A stretch of 44,437 bases of DNA from Acidobacteriota bacterium (GCA_018000455.1 JAGNJW010000036.1:1-44437), one strand, 5' to 3'; counted from the first letter of the stretch, positions 17,501 through 26,850 are shown. A program made the numbers and translations. Notes: a model not told the origin generated them from the letters alone.

Positions 17501-18210
17501 ACCCGAGCCCCACCCGGCCCTCGCCGGCCGGTACGGCAGCGCGCCCCGCCGGAGCCGACGCGGCCCGCCTCGGCGCCGATGCTGCCGAGGTGCTCGACCG
17601 TGTGGCCGAGCAGCTCGATCAGGGCCGAGCCGGCGACGCGACCGCCGGCAGCCGGTTGTCGGAGGACCTGGCCACGACGCGCCGATTGCGCGAACAGCTC
17701 GAATCGGTCGAGCGATCGCTCGCCCAACTGCGGGCCCGCGAAGATCAGCTCGCCCCCCAGACCAGCAGCGATCGGCCGCCCGCCGGTGACGCCAGCACGC
17801 CCGGCCAGCCCGGCTCGCGGCCAGGCGAGGGCCGTGGCGCCGATGGCGAGACCGCGCGTCTGCAGCAGCAACTGGCGGATGAGATGCGGCAGGCGCGCGA
17901 GCAGGTGGAATCCCTCGGACGTGCCTCGCCCGAGATGCGCGGCCCCTCGACACCAGAGGCATGGCAGCCGAGCCAGTCGGCGCCGGGGACTGAGGCCTTC
18001 AAGCAGGACTTCGCGCGCTGGGAGACCCTGAAGCGCAGCCTGCTCGTCGCGCTCGAGAAGGTCGAGCGCGGGCTGTCGGACGAGCTTCGCCAGCAGGCGT
18101 CGCGCGATCGCCTCAATGCCGGCGCGTCCGACGCGGTACCCGACGACTACCGCCAGCTGGTGGACAGGTACTATCGGTCACTGGCGACGCCGCGGCGGCC
18201 GGAGCCCTGA
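14560..18210 (+). CDS. DUF4175-type large membrane protein with coiled coils and Gln-rich linker
   Basis: A 1216-residue protein. The ATG at 14560 has a good ribosome site (AGGAG at 14544-14548), which decides the start over the longer frame from 14389. Hydrophobic segments lie at about 28-50, 53-75 and 150-168. Next are beta-rich Ig-like regions to about residue 490, then a long charged alpha-helical region with predicted coiled coil (RLERLTRDQEELRRQLEQLA). A Gln/Gly/Pro/Ser low-complexity stretch occupies roughly 765-830, and further coiled coil runs to the C-terminus. This is the layout of DUF4175 proteins found beside MoxR/DUF58/BatA genes. It could be a scaffold spanning the periplasm; no enzymatic motif is seen. 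Confidence 0.85.
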   Translation: MADELTTLRAVLDDIARRRATLAWRRGWATGAFVAAAVLAAARLGVLLLAPTGGLIVALVGLACVAAVAALTVALRAARGSSPAVQVARLLEERLGGLDDVVVTAVDYAARADHAPAMADRLAAAAMRAAGTQGAEAVVPSSALQASGRRAVGAGLALAAALVVMVSPLTDAIDVAGAYLLPSRLTITVEPGDVRVRAGRAVTIRARVSGSAALAPALVAGEGPDVVPLAMTAIADGVFEAIVPEVTASFPYHVVVGAGRSDAYQVTVIHPARVERIDLDYAYPPALGLEPRHEQDGGDIYAPEGTAVTLRITADRPVGATVLVLADGRRLPLGVDGARSTGQLSVVADGSYRIAFVDDDGIEMPDDTEYFIRTLLDRPPDVRIVRPAGDKQVTALEEVLIEARADDDFGVRSFDLVLQKPGDAEVIVPLQGTASALTVNGAHTLYLEDLEVAPGDIVSYYVRALDIGRGKPSSESRSDIYFLEVKAFNDEFVAAQSQAMAAGGQAQGVQDLAAAQKEIVVATWKLDSRGKRANRAGSAPDIMAVADAQRALEQRAAKEAGNQMQTAGGASGSPRRRRGRATLNQVADDPLGLAIEAMRKATAELDTLKTGAALPHEMEALTQLLRAEADVQRRQIARQQGGGGGGNRETPDLSALFDQELRKQQQTNYETPASSETRDDTRKDDDPLERLRELARRQDALSREQQDLARSQQDLDAESVKRRLERLTRDQEELRRQLEQLAREMPAPSERRDSEQSAGQQAAAQPSPEGQQPGQQGGQNQQSGQQQSGPGQPSGQQQGAQGQSGQQAGQQGASSQAAGAGQTQNEREAVRDAVSEMRQAASGLRDQDAARASESATRALDRMRRAEEAMRGSTADDMRRRLGDVQLEARQLAEAQRRLSEGLRPVGTPGQAPASSTGREAAAEQARLATRAERLRQRMRDLAQQARGNDPHATLDRAGRAMEAGKAADLMREAARALAADPSPTRPSPAGTAARPAGADAARLGADAAEVLDRVAEQLDQGRAGDATAGSRLSEDLATTRRLREQLESVERSLAQLRAREDQLAPQTSSDRPPAGDASTPGQPGSRPGEGRGADGETARLQQQLADEMRQAREQVESLGRASPEMRGPSTPEAWQPSQSAPGTEAFKQDFARWETLKRSLLVALEKVERGLSDELRQQASRDRLNAGASDAVPDDYRQLVDRYYRSLATPRRPEP

Positions 18211-18214
18211 TCGC

Positions 18215-20410
18215 ATGCGATTTGCCGTCGCATTACCTTGGTGGGGTTACGCGCTCGTCGTCGTGTCGGCCCTGGCGCTGGCGGTCCACACCTATGCCGC
18301 CGCTCGCGTCACGCCGGCTCGGCGCGCCGCGCTCATCGCCTTGCGCGCCGCCGCCCTGTTGTTGCTGGCTGCGGCGGTGCTGCGGCCCGTTCGCGTGCTG
18401 CCGCCTTCGGGCCCAGGTGATCGGCTCGTCCCGGTGCTGGTGGACGTGTCGCGCAGTATGCGTGTGGCCGATGCCCAGGGGCCAGCGCGGATGCAGCGTG
18501 CCCGCACGGCCGCCGGCGAACTCGTGCGCGGGCTCGAGTCGACGGTGCGCACGGAGGTGTGGGCGTTTGGAGATGGCGTCGTGCGCTCGTCGCTCGGCGA
18601 GATGCAGGCATCAGGGGGACGATCGGACCTGAGTCGGGCGCTCAGGGCGGTGGCCGACCACTACCGGGGCCGTCCTCTTGGCGGCATCATCGTCGTCTCC
18701 GATGGCGGCGACACCTCGTCGTCGGAGATGCCCGCCGATCTGACGGTGCCGGTCTTCACCGTCGGCATTGGCGAGCCGAAGATCACCCGTGATCGAGAGA
18801 TCGTCGCCATGTCGGCGGGTGAACCGCGTTTGGCTGATTCGACCGTCGACGTGCACGTCTCGGCCGTCTCCACCGGCTTCGGCACCCAGCCGCTCGAGCT
18901 GACCCTGACCGCCAACGGACGGCCGGTGGATGTGCGCCGTGTGCCGGTAACCGACGGCGGTCCGGTGAGCGCCGTCTTCACCGTGTCGCCGGATCCCACA
19001 GTGGCGACGGTCTACCGCGTGGACGTGCCGGTGGCGCCCGGCGAGATCGCCTCGGAGAACAACAGCCGCAGCGTGCTCGTCGAACCGCCAGGCCGACCGC
19101 GGCGACTGCTGCTCGTCGAAGGTGCGCCGGGCTACGAGCACACGTTTCTCAAGCGGGCGCTCGCCCGCGATACCAGCCTCGACGTCGATTCCGTGATCCG
19201 CAAGGGCCAGACCGATGACGGCCAGCCGACTTTCTTCGTGCAGGCGGCCGCGTCGCGCGCGGCGGCGCTGGCGGCCGGCTATCCGCGCACGCGCGCCGAT
19301 CTCTTCGTCTACGATGCCGTCCTCTTCGGCAACGTCGACGCGTCATTCTTCACGCACGAGCAGCTGGTGGCCACGGCCGACTTCGTTGCCGCGCGCGGCG
19401 GCGGCCTGCTCGTGCTCGGCGGGCGGTCGTTCGAGCGCGAGGGACTGGCGGCCACGCCCCTCGACGAGGTGTTGCCGGTCGACATGTCCGATCGACGCAG
19501 CACCGTCGCCAGGACGGCCGGCGACGTGCGCGACACCGCCGGCGTTCAGCTCACCGGCGATGGCGCTTCGCACCCGGCGACGCGGATCGGCGCGTCTGCC
19601 GGCGATGCCCGCCGGTTGTGGGCGGCGCTGCCGTCGCTGGCGTCGGTGGCCATCGTCGGCGGACCACGGGCCGGGGCGCAGGTGCTGGCGACGACGGGAG
19701 GCGCTCGCGACGCGCGGCCGCTCGTGGCGGTGCAGCGCTACGGACAAGGCCGGGCGATGGTTTTCGCTGGCGAAGCGTCGTGGCGATGGCGGATGATGCT
19801 GCCGGCCAGCGATAATACCTACGATACGATTTGGCGGCAGATGTCGCGCTGGCTCGCGCGCGGTGCGCTCGAGCCCGTGTCGGTCGCGGCGCTGGGCAGT
19901 CCGTCGCCGGGGACGGCCGAGCAGGTATCGGTGCTCGTGCGTGACCGCGACTTCGTCCCGGTGGACGACGCCGAAGTGCAGATCGTCGTGACGGCGCCGG
20001 GCGGTGACGACACACGGGTGACCGCGACCTTGGCCGACGCGGTCGACGGTCGCTACGACGCGCCCGTTCGCTTCACCGACGCGGGCGTCTATCGCCTGGC
20101 CGCTGATGCGCGCCGTGGCGCCGAGCGCCTCGGGGCCGGTGAGCGGGTCGTGCTGGCCGGCGGCGCCGACCCCGAGATGGCCGATCCGCGGTTGAACGAA
20201 GCGGTGCTGCAGCGGTTGGCCCAACAGACGGGCGGCCTCTACGTGCGGCCGGACGATGTCGGGCAGATCCCTCCGCGTCTGCCGACGACCGCGGCGGCGG
20301 ATGGCCCGCCGGAGTTGCGCGACGTGTGGCACGGGGCGTGGAGTCTGTTGGCCGTGATTGGGATACTGGCCGCCGAGTGGTCACTCCGGCGGCGGGTGGG
20401 GTTGGTATGA
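18215..20410 (+). CDS. vWA / glutamine-amidotransferase-like membrane protein
   Basis: A 731-residue membrane protein. Segments at about 9-30 and 38-57 precede a vWA-like domain with DVSRS (Asp77, Ser79, Ser81), GGRSDLSRAL and IIVVSDGGDTSS. From about 300 it has a class-I GATase-like fold (RLLLVEGAPGYEHTFLKRAL, FVAARGGGLLVLGGRSF) without an evident catalytic cysteine nucleophile. A beta-sandwich domain and a final membrane helix (about 706-724) follow. The ATG at 18215 lies 4 bases after the DUF4175 stop, and the TGA overlaps the next ATG (ATGA). It is the third vWA-type protein in the operon and would present its domains to the periplasm. Confidence 0.88.
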   Translation: MRFAVALPWWGYALVVVSALALAVHTYAAARVTPARRAALIALRAAALLLLAAAVLRPVRVLPPSGPGDRLVPVLVDVSRSMRVADAQGPARMQRARTAAGELVRGLESTVRTEVWAFGDGVVRSSLGEMQASGGRSDLSRALRAVADHYRGRPLGGIIVVSDGGDTSSSEMPADLTVPVFTVGIGEPKITRDREIVAMSAGEPRLADSTVDVHVSAVSTGFGTQPLELTLTANGRPVDVRRVPVTDGGPVSAVFTVSPDPTVATVYRVDVPVAPGEIASENNSRSVLVEPPGRPRRLLLVEGAPGYEHTFLKRALARDTSLDVDSVIRKGQTDDGQPTFFVQAAASRAAALAAGYPRTRADLFVYDAVLFGNVDASFFTHEQLVATADFVAARGGGLLVLGGRSFEREGLAATPLDEVLPVDMSDRRSTVARTAGDVRDTAGVQLTGDGASHPATRIGASAGDARRLWAALPSLASVAIVGGPRAGAQVLATTGGARDARPLVAVQRYGQGRAMVFAGEASWRWRMMLPASDNTYDTIWRQMSRWLARGALEPVSVAALGSPSPGTAEQVSVLVRDRDFVPVDDAEVQIVVTAPGGDDTRVTATLADAVDGRYDAPVRFTDAGVYRLAADARRGAERLGAGERVVLAGGADPEMADPRLNEAVLQRLAQQTGGLYVRPDDVGQIPPRLPTTAAADGPPELRDVWHGAWSLLAVIGILAAEWSLRRRVGLV

Positions 20411-21405
20411 CGTACAGCGCAGTGTGGCTGATGGTCGGGTTGGTGCTGCTCGGGCCCGTCGGGGCCGCGGCGCAGGCGCCGACGGGAACCGCTGGGCCGC
20501 GCGACATGCGATGGGCGATCGTGGTGAGCGGCGCATCGGGCGGCCCGGCGTATGCCGAACAGATGGCGTCGTGGCGGCAAGCGATCGAGGTGGCTCTGAC
20601 GTCGCGCTTCGGATTCGCCCCGTCGCAAATCGTGCAGCTCGTCGATGAAACGGCGCGCGCGTCGGGCACGGTGGCGACGGCCGAGAACGTCCGCAAGGCG
20701 TTTGCGACGCTCCAGGGCCAGGTGGGGAAGGACGACACGCTGCTCATCGTCCTGCTCGGTCACGGCACGTTCGACGGACAGGTGGCGAAGTTCAATCTCG
20801 TGGGGCCCGACCTGACCGCTGCCGATTGGGCCGCGATGCTGGGCGCGCTGCCGGGACGCCAGGTCGTCGTGAACACCACCGAGGCGAGCGCGCCGTTCCT
20901 CGAAGCGCTGGCGGCCAGTGGCCGCGTCGTCATCACCGCCACCGAGACGGCGGCCCAGCGCTATGCAACCGTGTTTCCCGACTACTTCGTCAAGGCGCTG
21001 GGCGACGTGCAGTCGGACCTCGACAAGAACGGCCGCACCTCGGTCTGGGAACTGTTCGCGTCGTCGAGCGGCGCCGTCGCGCGGCACTACACCGAACGAG
21101 CGCAGCTCACGACGGAGCGGGCGATGCTCAACGACACCGGCGACAAGACGGGCGTGCAGGCCACGGTGACGACTGGACCGGTAGGCACCATGGCGCGGTC
21201 GCTCTATCTCGACCGTGACGTGGCCTCCGAGAGCGCCGACCCGGCCGTGCGCGAGCTCATCGGGCGGCGGCGCGCCCTCGAGACCGAGGCCGAGGCGCAC
21301 ATCCAGAACAAGCCGGGCGGCGATCCGGCGGAATGGGCCGCCGAGTTCGAGCGACTGATGATCGAGCTGGCGCGCGTGTCCCGCGAGATCCGGCAGCGCT
21401 CCTGA
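20407..21405 (+). CDS. exported caspase/legumain-like protein lacking cysteine (predicted inactive)
   Basis: A 332-residue protein with a signal peptide (residues 1-23, ending VGAAAQA). A caspase/legumain-type (C13-like) core follows: strand MRWAIVVSGASGG, then TLLIVLLGHGTFDG with the His position at 119, then RQVVVNTTEASAPFLEALA where active enzymes have Asp-Ala-Cys-x-Ser-Gly. Here that reads Asn156-Thr-Thr-Glu-Ala-Ser, and the whole protein contains no cysteine, so it cannot be a cysteine protease. Residues 203-214 (DLDKNGRTSVWE) fit an EF-hand calcium loop at every ligand position. The C-terminus is helical. It is coupled to the vWA/GATase gene by ATGA and ends the operon. Probably a binding or sensing pseudoenzyme. 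Confidence 0.75.
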   Translation: MTYSAVWLMVGLVLLGPVGAAAQAPTGTAGPRDMRWAIVVSGASGGPAYAEQMASWRQAIEVALTSRFGFAPSQIVQLVDETARASGTVATAENVRKAFATLQGQVGKDDTLLIVLLGHGTFDGQVAKFNLVGPDLTAADWAAMLGALPGRQVVVNTTEASAPFLEALAASGRVVITATETAAQRYATVFPDYFVKALGDVQSDLDKNGRTSVWELFASSSGAVARHYTERAQLTTERAMLNDTGDKTGVQATVTTGPVGTMARSLYLDRDVASESADPAVRELIGRRRALETEAEAHIQNKPGGDPAEWAAEFERLMIELARVSREIRQRS

Positions 21406-21417
21406 CGTCTGGCGCGA

Positions 21418-22098
21418 TCAGCGTCCCGCGGTGGGCTCGTCCCACCACTCCACGCGCTGGCGTTCGGGCCGGCGGAAGAGGAAGACGAGCAGCACGCCGA
21501 CCCCGAAACCGGCCGCGTGGGCCCAGAACGCCACGCCGCCCACCAGCTGGCCTTCGCCCTGCGGGCCCAGTGTCGCCATACCACTCACGAACTGCATGAC
21601 GAACCAGAGCCCCAGCAGGTAGACCGCCGGTAACTCGACCACCATGATCGGGAACGGGATAAGCGTCAGCACCCGCGATTTCGGGTAGAGCACGAAGTAC
21701 GCGCCCATCACGCCGGCAATCGCCCCCGACGCCCCTACCATCGGCACGGCGGACTCCGGCACTGCGGCCGTCTGAGCGAGAGCCGCTCCGGCCCCGCACA
21801 GCAGGTAGAAGGCGAGGAAGCGGAGGTGGCCCATCCGGTCTTCGACGTTGTCGCCGAAGATCCAGAGGTAGAGCATGTTGCCGGCAACGTGCAGGAGCCC
21901 GCCATGCACGAACATCGAGGTGACGACCGTCATCCACGAGAACGCCGCCGGCACGAGACCGAAGGCGCGGACGAAGAGGTCCATCTCGTCGGCGCCGAGG
22001 CCGGCCTGGCGCAGGAAGACGAAGGCGTTGGCGGCGATGAGCGCGATCGTCACGACGGGCCGCGTGCGTGAAGGGATGACGTCGCGAAGGGGAATCAT
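21418..22098 (-). CDS. rhomboid family intramembrane serine protease
   Basis: A 226-residue protein with about six transmembrane segments that cleaves membrane proteins within the bilayer. The catalytic dyad is present: Ser124 in MVGASGAIAGVMGAY and His194 in FWAHAAGFGVG. The HGGLLHVAGNMLYLWIFGDN motif of segment 2 is also intact. The ATG at 22098 is chosen because it starts directly before the first membrane helix; the longer frame to 22572 lies antisense to the zinc-ribbon gene. It is convergent with the caspase-like gene (12 bases apart) and diverges from the small zinc ribbon. AATACT at 22118-22123 on the minus strand could be its -10. Confidence 0.93.
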   Translation of the reverse strand: MIPLRDVIPSRTRPVVTIALIAANAFVFLRQAGLGADEMDLFVRAFGLVPAAFSWMTVVTSMFVHGGLLHVAGNMLYLWIFGDNVEDRMGHLRFLAFYLLCGAGAALAQTAAVPESAVPMVGASGAIAGVMGAYFVLYPKSRVLTLIPFPIMVVELPAVYLLGLWFVMQFVSGMATLGPQGEGQLVGGVAFWAHAAGFGVGVLLVFLFRRPERQRVEWWDEPTAGR

Positions 22099-22167
22099 CG
22101 AGTGGCTGCTGACCGGTAGTATTGCGTATGCTGAGGTGCTGGCCCAAACGGCCCGCCCCTCATCGAG

Positions 22168-22446
22168 ATGCACTGCCGATTCTGTGACACCGACATCGCC
22201 GACAAGGCGCTCATCTGCTATCGCTGCGGACGCGCGACCACCGATCCCAAAGTGGCGCCGCCGCGGCGTCCGCGCGGGATCCCGCTTGGCGCCGCCACCG
22301 GCGTGACGCTGGCCGCCGCCGCCGCCGCCCTCGGCTTGCCCGAAATCGCCGACGGCGCGGCGCTCTATGCCGGCTGGGCGGGCCTGGCCACCTTCGCCAC
22401 CGGCGCCCTGGCGCTGTGGTGGGGCGGGCGCGCCGGACGTCGCTAG
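22168..22446 (+). CDS. small zinc-ribbon membrane protein, unknown function
   Basis: A 92-residue protein beginning MHCRFCDTDIADKALICYRC, a classic two-knuckle zinc ribbon. A basic Pro/Arg linker follows, then two hydrophobic segments (about 38-58 and 63-84) and a basic tail. This layout is common among small bacterial membrane proteins without known role. The ATG at 22168 lies 36 bases after TATGCT (22127-22132). The gene lies between the divergent rhomboid and the FHA phosphatase; no operon with the latter is certain (58-base gap containing another -10-like element). Confidence 0.75.
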   Translation: MHCRFCDTDIADKALICYRCGRATTDPKVAPPRRPRGIPLGAATGVTLAAAAAALGLPEIADGAALYAGWAGLATFATGALALWWGGRAGRR

Positions 22447-22484
22447 CCGGCCGGCGCCGTCTGGCGCGGCGTGGCCCCACACGC

Positions 22485-22490
22485 TATGAT
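22485..22490 (+). promoter_or_regulatory. candidate -10 element (TATGAT) before the FHA phosphatase
   Basis: TATGAT ends 14 bases before the ATG at 22505, predicting a transcript that starts about 8 bases before the start codon. No clear Shine-Dalgarno is present in the leader GAGCGCCC and no strong -35 was seen. Confidence 0.4.
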
Positions 22491-22504
22491 CCACGCGAGC
22501 GCCC

Positions 22505-24124
22505 ATGTCTGAGCCCCGCCTTGAAGTGAACGACGGCCTCGGCCGGCGCGTCATCCCCGTCGACAAGCCCACGCTGACGATCGGCCGACGTACCGAGAGC
22601 GACGTCCGCCTGGTTGGCGCCGATGTCTCGAGAGAGCACGCCGAGATCGCGCGCGAGGACGGCCAGCTCGTGCTTCGCGATCGCGGGTCGCGCTACGGCA
22701 CCTTCGTGAACGGCGCTCCGGTGACCGAACATCGCCTCACGCACGGCGACCGCGTTCAGTTCGGGCGCACCGGCGGCGCGGAGGTCGTGTTCCTCACGGA
22801 CACGGCGCTCTCGGCCTCGGGCACGTCATCGGCCGGTACCGCCGTCGGCGACATCCGCCAGATGGCGACGCTGCTCGAAGGCCTGCGGGCGCTCGGCTCA
22901 GGCCGCGTGCTCGACGAGGTGCTGGTACTCGTGCTCGATGCGGCCATCGGCGTCACCGGCGCCGAGCGTGGCTTCATCATGCTGGCCGGCGATGACGGCA
23001 CGCTCGACCTGAAGCTGGCCCGGGCGCGCGGCCGCGTCACCCTGCCGGGCGATCGCTTCGACACGAGCCGCAAGATCCCCGAGGACGTGTTCGCCACCGG
23101 CGAGCTGCGCGTCGTGGCCGACTTGCTCGATGGTGACTTGGCGCAGGATCACCGCGGCACGGTCGCGCTCGGTATCCGCCACGTCCTGTGCACGCCGCTC
23201 AGGCTCGTGCGCTATCTCGACCGGCCCGACATGGCGCCCGAAGCCAAGGCCATCGGCGTTTTGTACCTCGATAGCCGCGAGAAGGGCCAGCTGCTGTCGG
23301 CGGCGACCCGCAGCGCGCTCGACACGCTGGCCAATGAAGCGGGCGTGGCCATCGAGAACGCGCGGCTCTACCGCGCCACGCTCGAGAAAGCCAAAATCGA
23401 GCACGAACTGCGCGTGGCAGCTGAGATTCAGCGGTCGCTGCTGCCGGAGGCGCGGCGCGACGGCCCATTCTTCGATGCCATGGGAGCCTCGCTGCCCTCG
23501 CGGTCGATCGGCGGCGACTTCTTCGAGTACATCGACACCGACGACGGCGCGATCGGCGTCGTCCTGGGCGACGTGGCGGGGAAGGGGCCGGCGGCGGCGC
23601 TCCTCACCGCGAAGATTCAGGGACTGTTCTCGGCGCAGGTGGGCGGGACGAGTCCGGCAGCGGCGATGCGGCTCGTCAATACCGGTTTACTGAAGCGTCA
23701 GGTGGATGCGCGCTACGCCACGGTGTTCTTCGCCACGCTCCTGCCCGACGGCGCTCTGGCCTACTGCAACGCCGGCCACAACCCGCCGATCGTCGTGGGC
23801 CCGGCAGGCGTGCGGTCGCTCACCGGCAGCGGCATGCCGGTCGGACTGTTCACGGGCGCCACCTACGCCGACGAATACACCAGGCTGGAGCCCGGCGACG
23901 TGCTGGTCGTCTACAGCGATGGCGTGACCGAAGCGCTCAACTCGGCCGGGGAGGAGTACGGCGATGACCGCCTGGCCGAAGTTGCGATGGCGCATCGTGC
24001 CGAGCCGCTCGACGAGTTCCTGCAGCGCATCATCACCTCGGTGCAGGCGTTTGCCAGGGGAGCCTCACAGAGCGACGACGTGACGGTGCTCGTCGTCCGC
24101 TATCTCGGCCCGCCGGCCGGCTAG
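22505..24124 (+). CDS. FHA-GAF-PP2C (SpoIIE/RsbU-type) serine/threonine phosphatase
   Basis: A 539-residue three-domain signalling protein. FHA domain (about 1-95) with TIGRRTESDVRL and DVSREHAEI and SRYGTFVNG binds phosphothreonine peptides. GAF domain (about 125-285) may sense a small ligand; its end (LANEAGVAIENARLY) leads into a linker helix. PP2C/SpoIIE phosphatase (about 310-535) has the metal motifs IGGDFFEY, LGDVAGKGPAAA, VYSDGVTEA and SDDVTVLVV, all intact. Such enzymes dephosphorylate anti-anti-sigma factors or counter Ser/Thr kinases. No kinase, anti-sigma factor or STAS protein lies in the window, so the partner is unknown. It may be co-transcribed with the LeuA-like gene, 11 bases downstream. 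Confidence 0.94.
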   Translation: MSEPRLEVNDGLGRRVIPVDKPTLTIGRRTESDVRLVGADVSREHAEIAREDGQLVLRDRGSRYGTFVNGAPVTEHRLTHGDRVQFGRTGGAEVVFLTDTALSASGTSSAGTAVGDIRQMATLLEGLRALGSGRVLDEVLVLVLDAAIGVTGAERGFIMLAGDDGTLDLKLARARGRVTLPGDRFDTSRKIPEDVFATGELRVVADLLDGDLAQDHRGTVALGIRHVLCTPLRLVRYLDRPDMAPEAKAIGVLYLDSREKGQLLSAATRSALDTLANEAGVAIENARLYRATLEKAKIEHELRVAAEIQRSLLPEARRDGPFFDAMGASLPSRSIGGDFFEYIDTDDGAIGVVLGDVAGKGPAAALLTAKIQGLFSAQVGGTSPAAAMRLVNTGLLKRQVDARYATVFFATLLPDGALAYCNAGHNPPIVVGPAGVRSLTGSGMPVGLFTGATYADEYTRLEPGDVLVVYSDGVTEALNSAGEEYGDDRLAEVAMAHRAEPLDEFLQRIITSVQAFARGASQSDDVTVLVVRYLGPPAG

Positions 24125-24135
24125 CCCGCGCCCCC

Positions 24136-25350
24136 ATGATCGGCGGCCTGATCTACGACTGGAACGCCGTCTCCGCCTCGCCGCGGCCGGGGCCGGTCAT
24201 GCTCAATGACGAGACGCTGCGAGACGGCCTGCAGTCGCCATCGGTGCGTACGCCCACCATCGACGGTAAGATCCGCATCCTCCACCTCATCGACGCGCTG
24301 GGCATGCACACCGCCAATATCGGGCTGCCGGGCGCCGGACCAGGCGTGGCCCGTGACGTCGAGCGCCTGGCGCGCGAGATCGGCACGCAGAAGTTGAAGG
24401 TGACCGCCAACTGCGCCGCGCGCACCCACGTCGACGACATCCGGCCGATTGCCGACATTCAGCAGCTTACGGGCGTGCCGCTCGAATGCGCCGCCTTCAT
24501 CGGCAGCTCGCCGATCCGCCAGTACGCCGAAGGCTGGACGCTCGACTGGCTGCTGCGCCGAACCGAAGACGCCGTCACCTTCGCAGTGCGCGAGGGCCTG
24601 CGCGTGATGTACGTGACCGAGGATACGACCCGGGCGCATCCAGACACGCTGCGAGCCATCTACCGCTGTGCGATCCACGCCGGCGCCTCGCGTATTTGCG
24701 TCGCCGACACGGTGGGTTTCGCCACGCCTGGAGGAGCGGCCAACGTGGTCCGCTTCGTGGCCAGCGTCATCGCTGAGTCCGGTGCGCCGGTCGGGATCGA
24801 CTGGCACGGCCATCGCGATCGTGATCTCGCCGTCGCCTGCAGCCTGGCCGCTTACCAGGCTGGCGCCACGCGCCTGCACGGCGCCGCGCTCGGCATCGGT
24901 GAACGCGTCGGCAACACGCCGATGGATCTGCTGCTGGTCAATCTGGTGCTGCTCGGCCACCTCGAGCGCGACCTGCTGCCGCTGGCCGACTACGTCGAAA
25001 CCGTGTCACGCGCCTGCGGCGTGCCGGTGCCCGACAACTACCCGGTGCTCGGCAGGGACGCCTTCCGGACCGCCACCGGCGTGCACGCGGCGGCGGTCGT
25101 CAAGGCCGCCAGGAAGGGCGACCGCGAGCTCATGGACGCGGTCTACTCGGCGATTCCGGCCAGTCTCGTCGGGCGCGAGCAGGAGATCGAGATCGGCCCG
25201 ATGTCAGGACGTTCGAACGTGACGTTCTGGCTCGAGAAGCGGGGCATCGCCCCAACCGAGGCGCTCGTCGATCGCATCTTCCAGAAGGCGAAGCGCTCGG
25301 CCGCCGTGCTGACCGACGACGAGATCCGCGAGGAAGTCGCCGCCGACTAG
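24136..25350 (+). CDS. LeuA-like (HMG-lyase-like TIM barrel) acyltransferase
   Basis: A 404-residue member of the isopropylmalate/homocitrate/citramalate synthase superfamily, which condenses acetyl-CoA with a 2-oxoacid. Metal and catalytic residues are visible: NDETLRDGLQ (Asp25), HGH (His224, His226) and GIGERVGN with Asn260. It lacks the about 100-residue C-terminal leucine-sensing domain of LeuA, so it should not be feedback-regulated in the usual way. The Asn after the HxH motif in typical enzymes is Arg here (WHGHRDRDLA). No leuB, leuC or leuD lies nearby. Reasonable options are homocitrate-, citramalate- or isopropylmalate-type synthase, or a citrate-forming enzyme given the citrate synthase alongside. 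The substrate cannot be decided from sequence. Confidence 0.82.
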   Translation: MIGGLIYDWNAVSASPRPGPVMLNDETLRDGLQSPSVRTPTIDGKIRILHLIDALGMHTANIGLPGAGPGVARDVERLAREIGTQKLKVTANCAARTHVDDIRPIADIQQLTGVPLECAAFIGSSPIRQYAEGWTLDWLLRRTEDAVTFAVREGLRVMYVTEDTTRAHPDTLRAIYRCAIHAGASRICVADTVGFATPGGAANVVRFVASVIAESGAPVGIDWHGHRDRDLAVACSLAAYQAGATRLHGAALGIGERVGNTPMDLLLVNLVLLGHLERDLLPLADYVETVSRACGVPVPDNYPVLGRDAFRTATGVHAAAVVKAARKGDRELMDAVYSAIPASLVGREQEIEIGPMSGRSNVTFWLEKRGIAPTEALVDRIFQKAKRSAAVLTDDEIREEVAAD

Positions 25351-25385
25351 GCGCAACGAGCGCGGCCACGCTGGCTCCCTTGGAC

Positions 25386-25431
25386 CACGCCGTAAGGGGT
25401 GGCCATGTCAACTCGCGAGCCCTACGGCGTG
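25386..25431. terminator. inverted repeat between convergent genes, candidate two-way terminator
   Basis: Arms CACGCCGTAAGGG (25386-25398) and CCCTACGGCGTG (25420-25431) pair over 12 bases with one bulged A and a 21-base loop. It lies in the 148-base gap between the ends of the LeuA-like gene and citrate synthase. No T-tract follows on either strand, so termination is inferred from position and stem strength only. Confidence 0.45.
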
Positions 25432-25498
25432 CCCGGTTTCAATCTCGTCGTCGAGAGACGCCCCGCCAGTGCCCCGGGCTCGGACGCCGCCCGCCCCC

Positions 25499-26785
<1,287 letters not shown>

Positions 26786-26850
26786 GGCTTCGGGGCTCGC
26801 GGCCCGGGGCGGTCAGCCCGGGCAGAGTGGCGGCGTGAACCGCAGTCGTG

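Noticed and set aside
14770..17871. 1033-codon minus-strand frame antisense to the DUF4175 gene
   Set aside because: Composition is Arg/Leu/Gly/His-rich with no motif, and it mirrors the third-position bias of the true gene.
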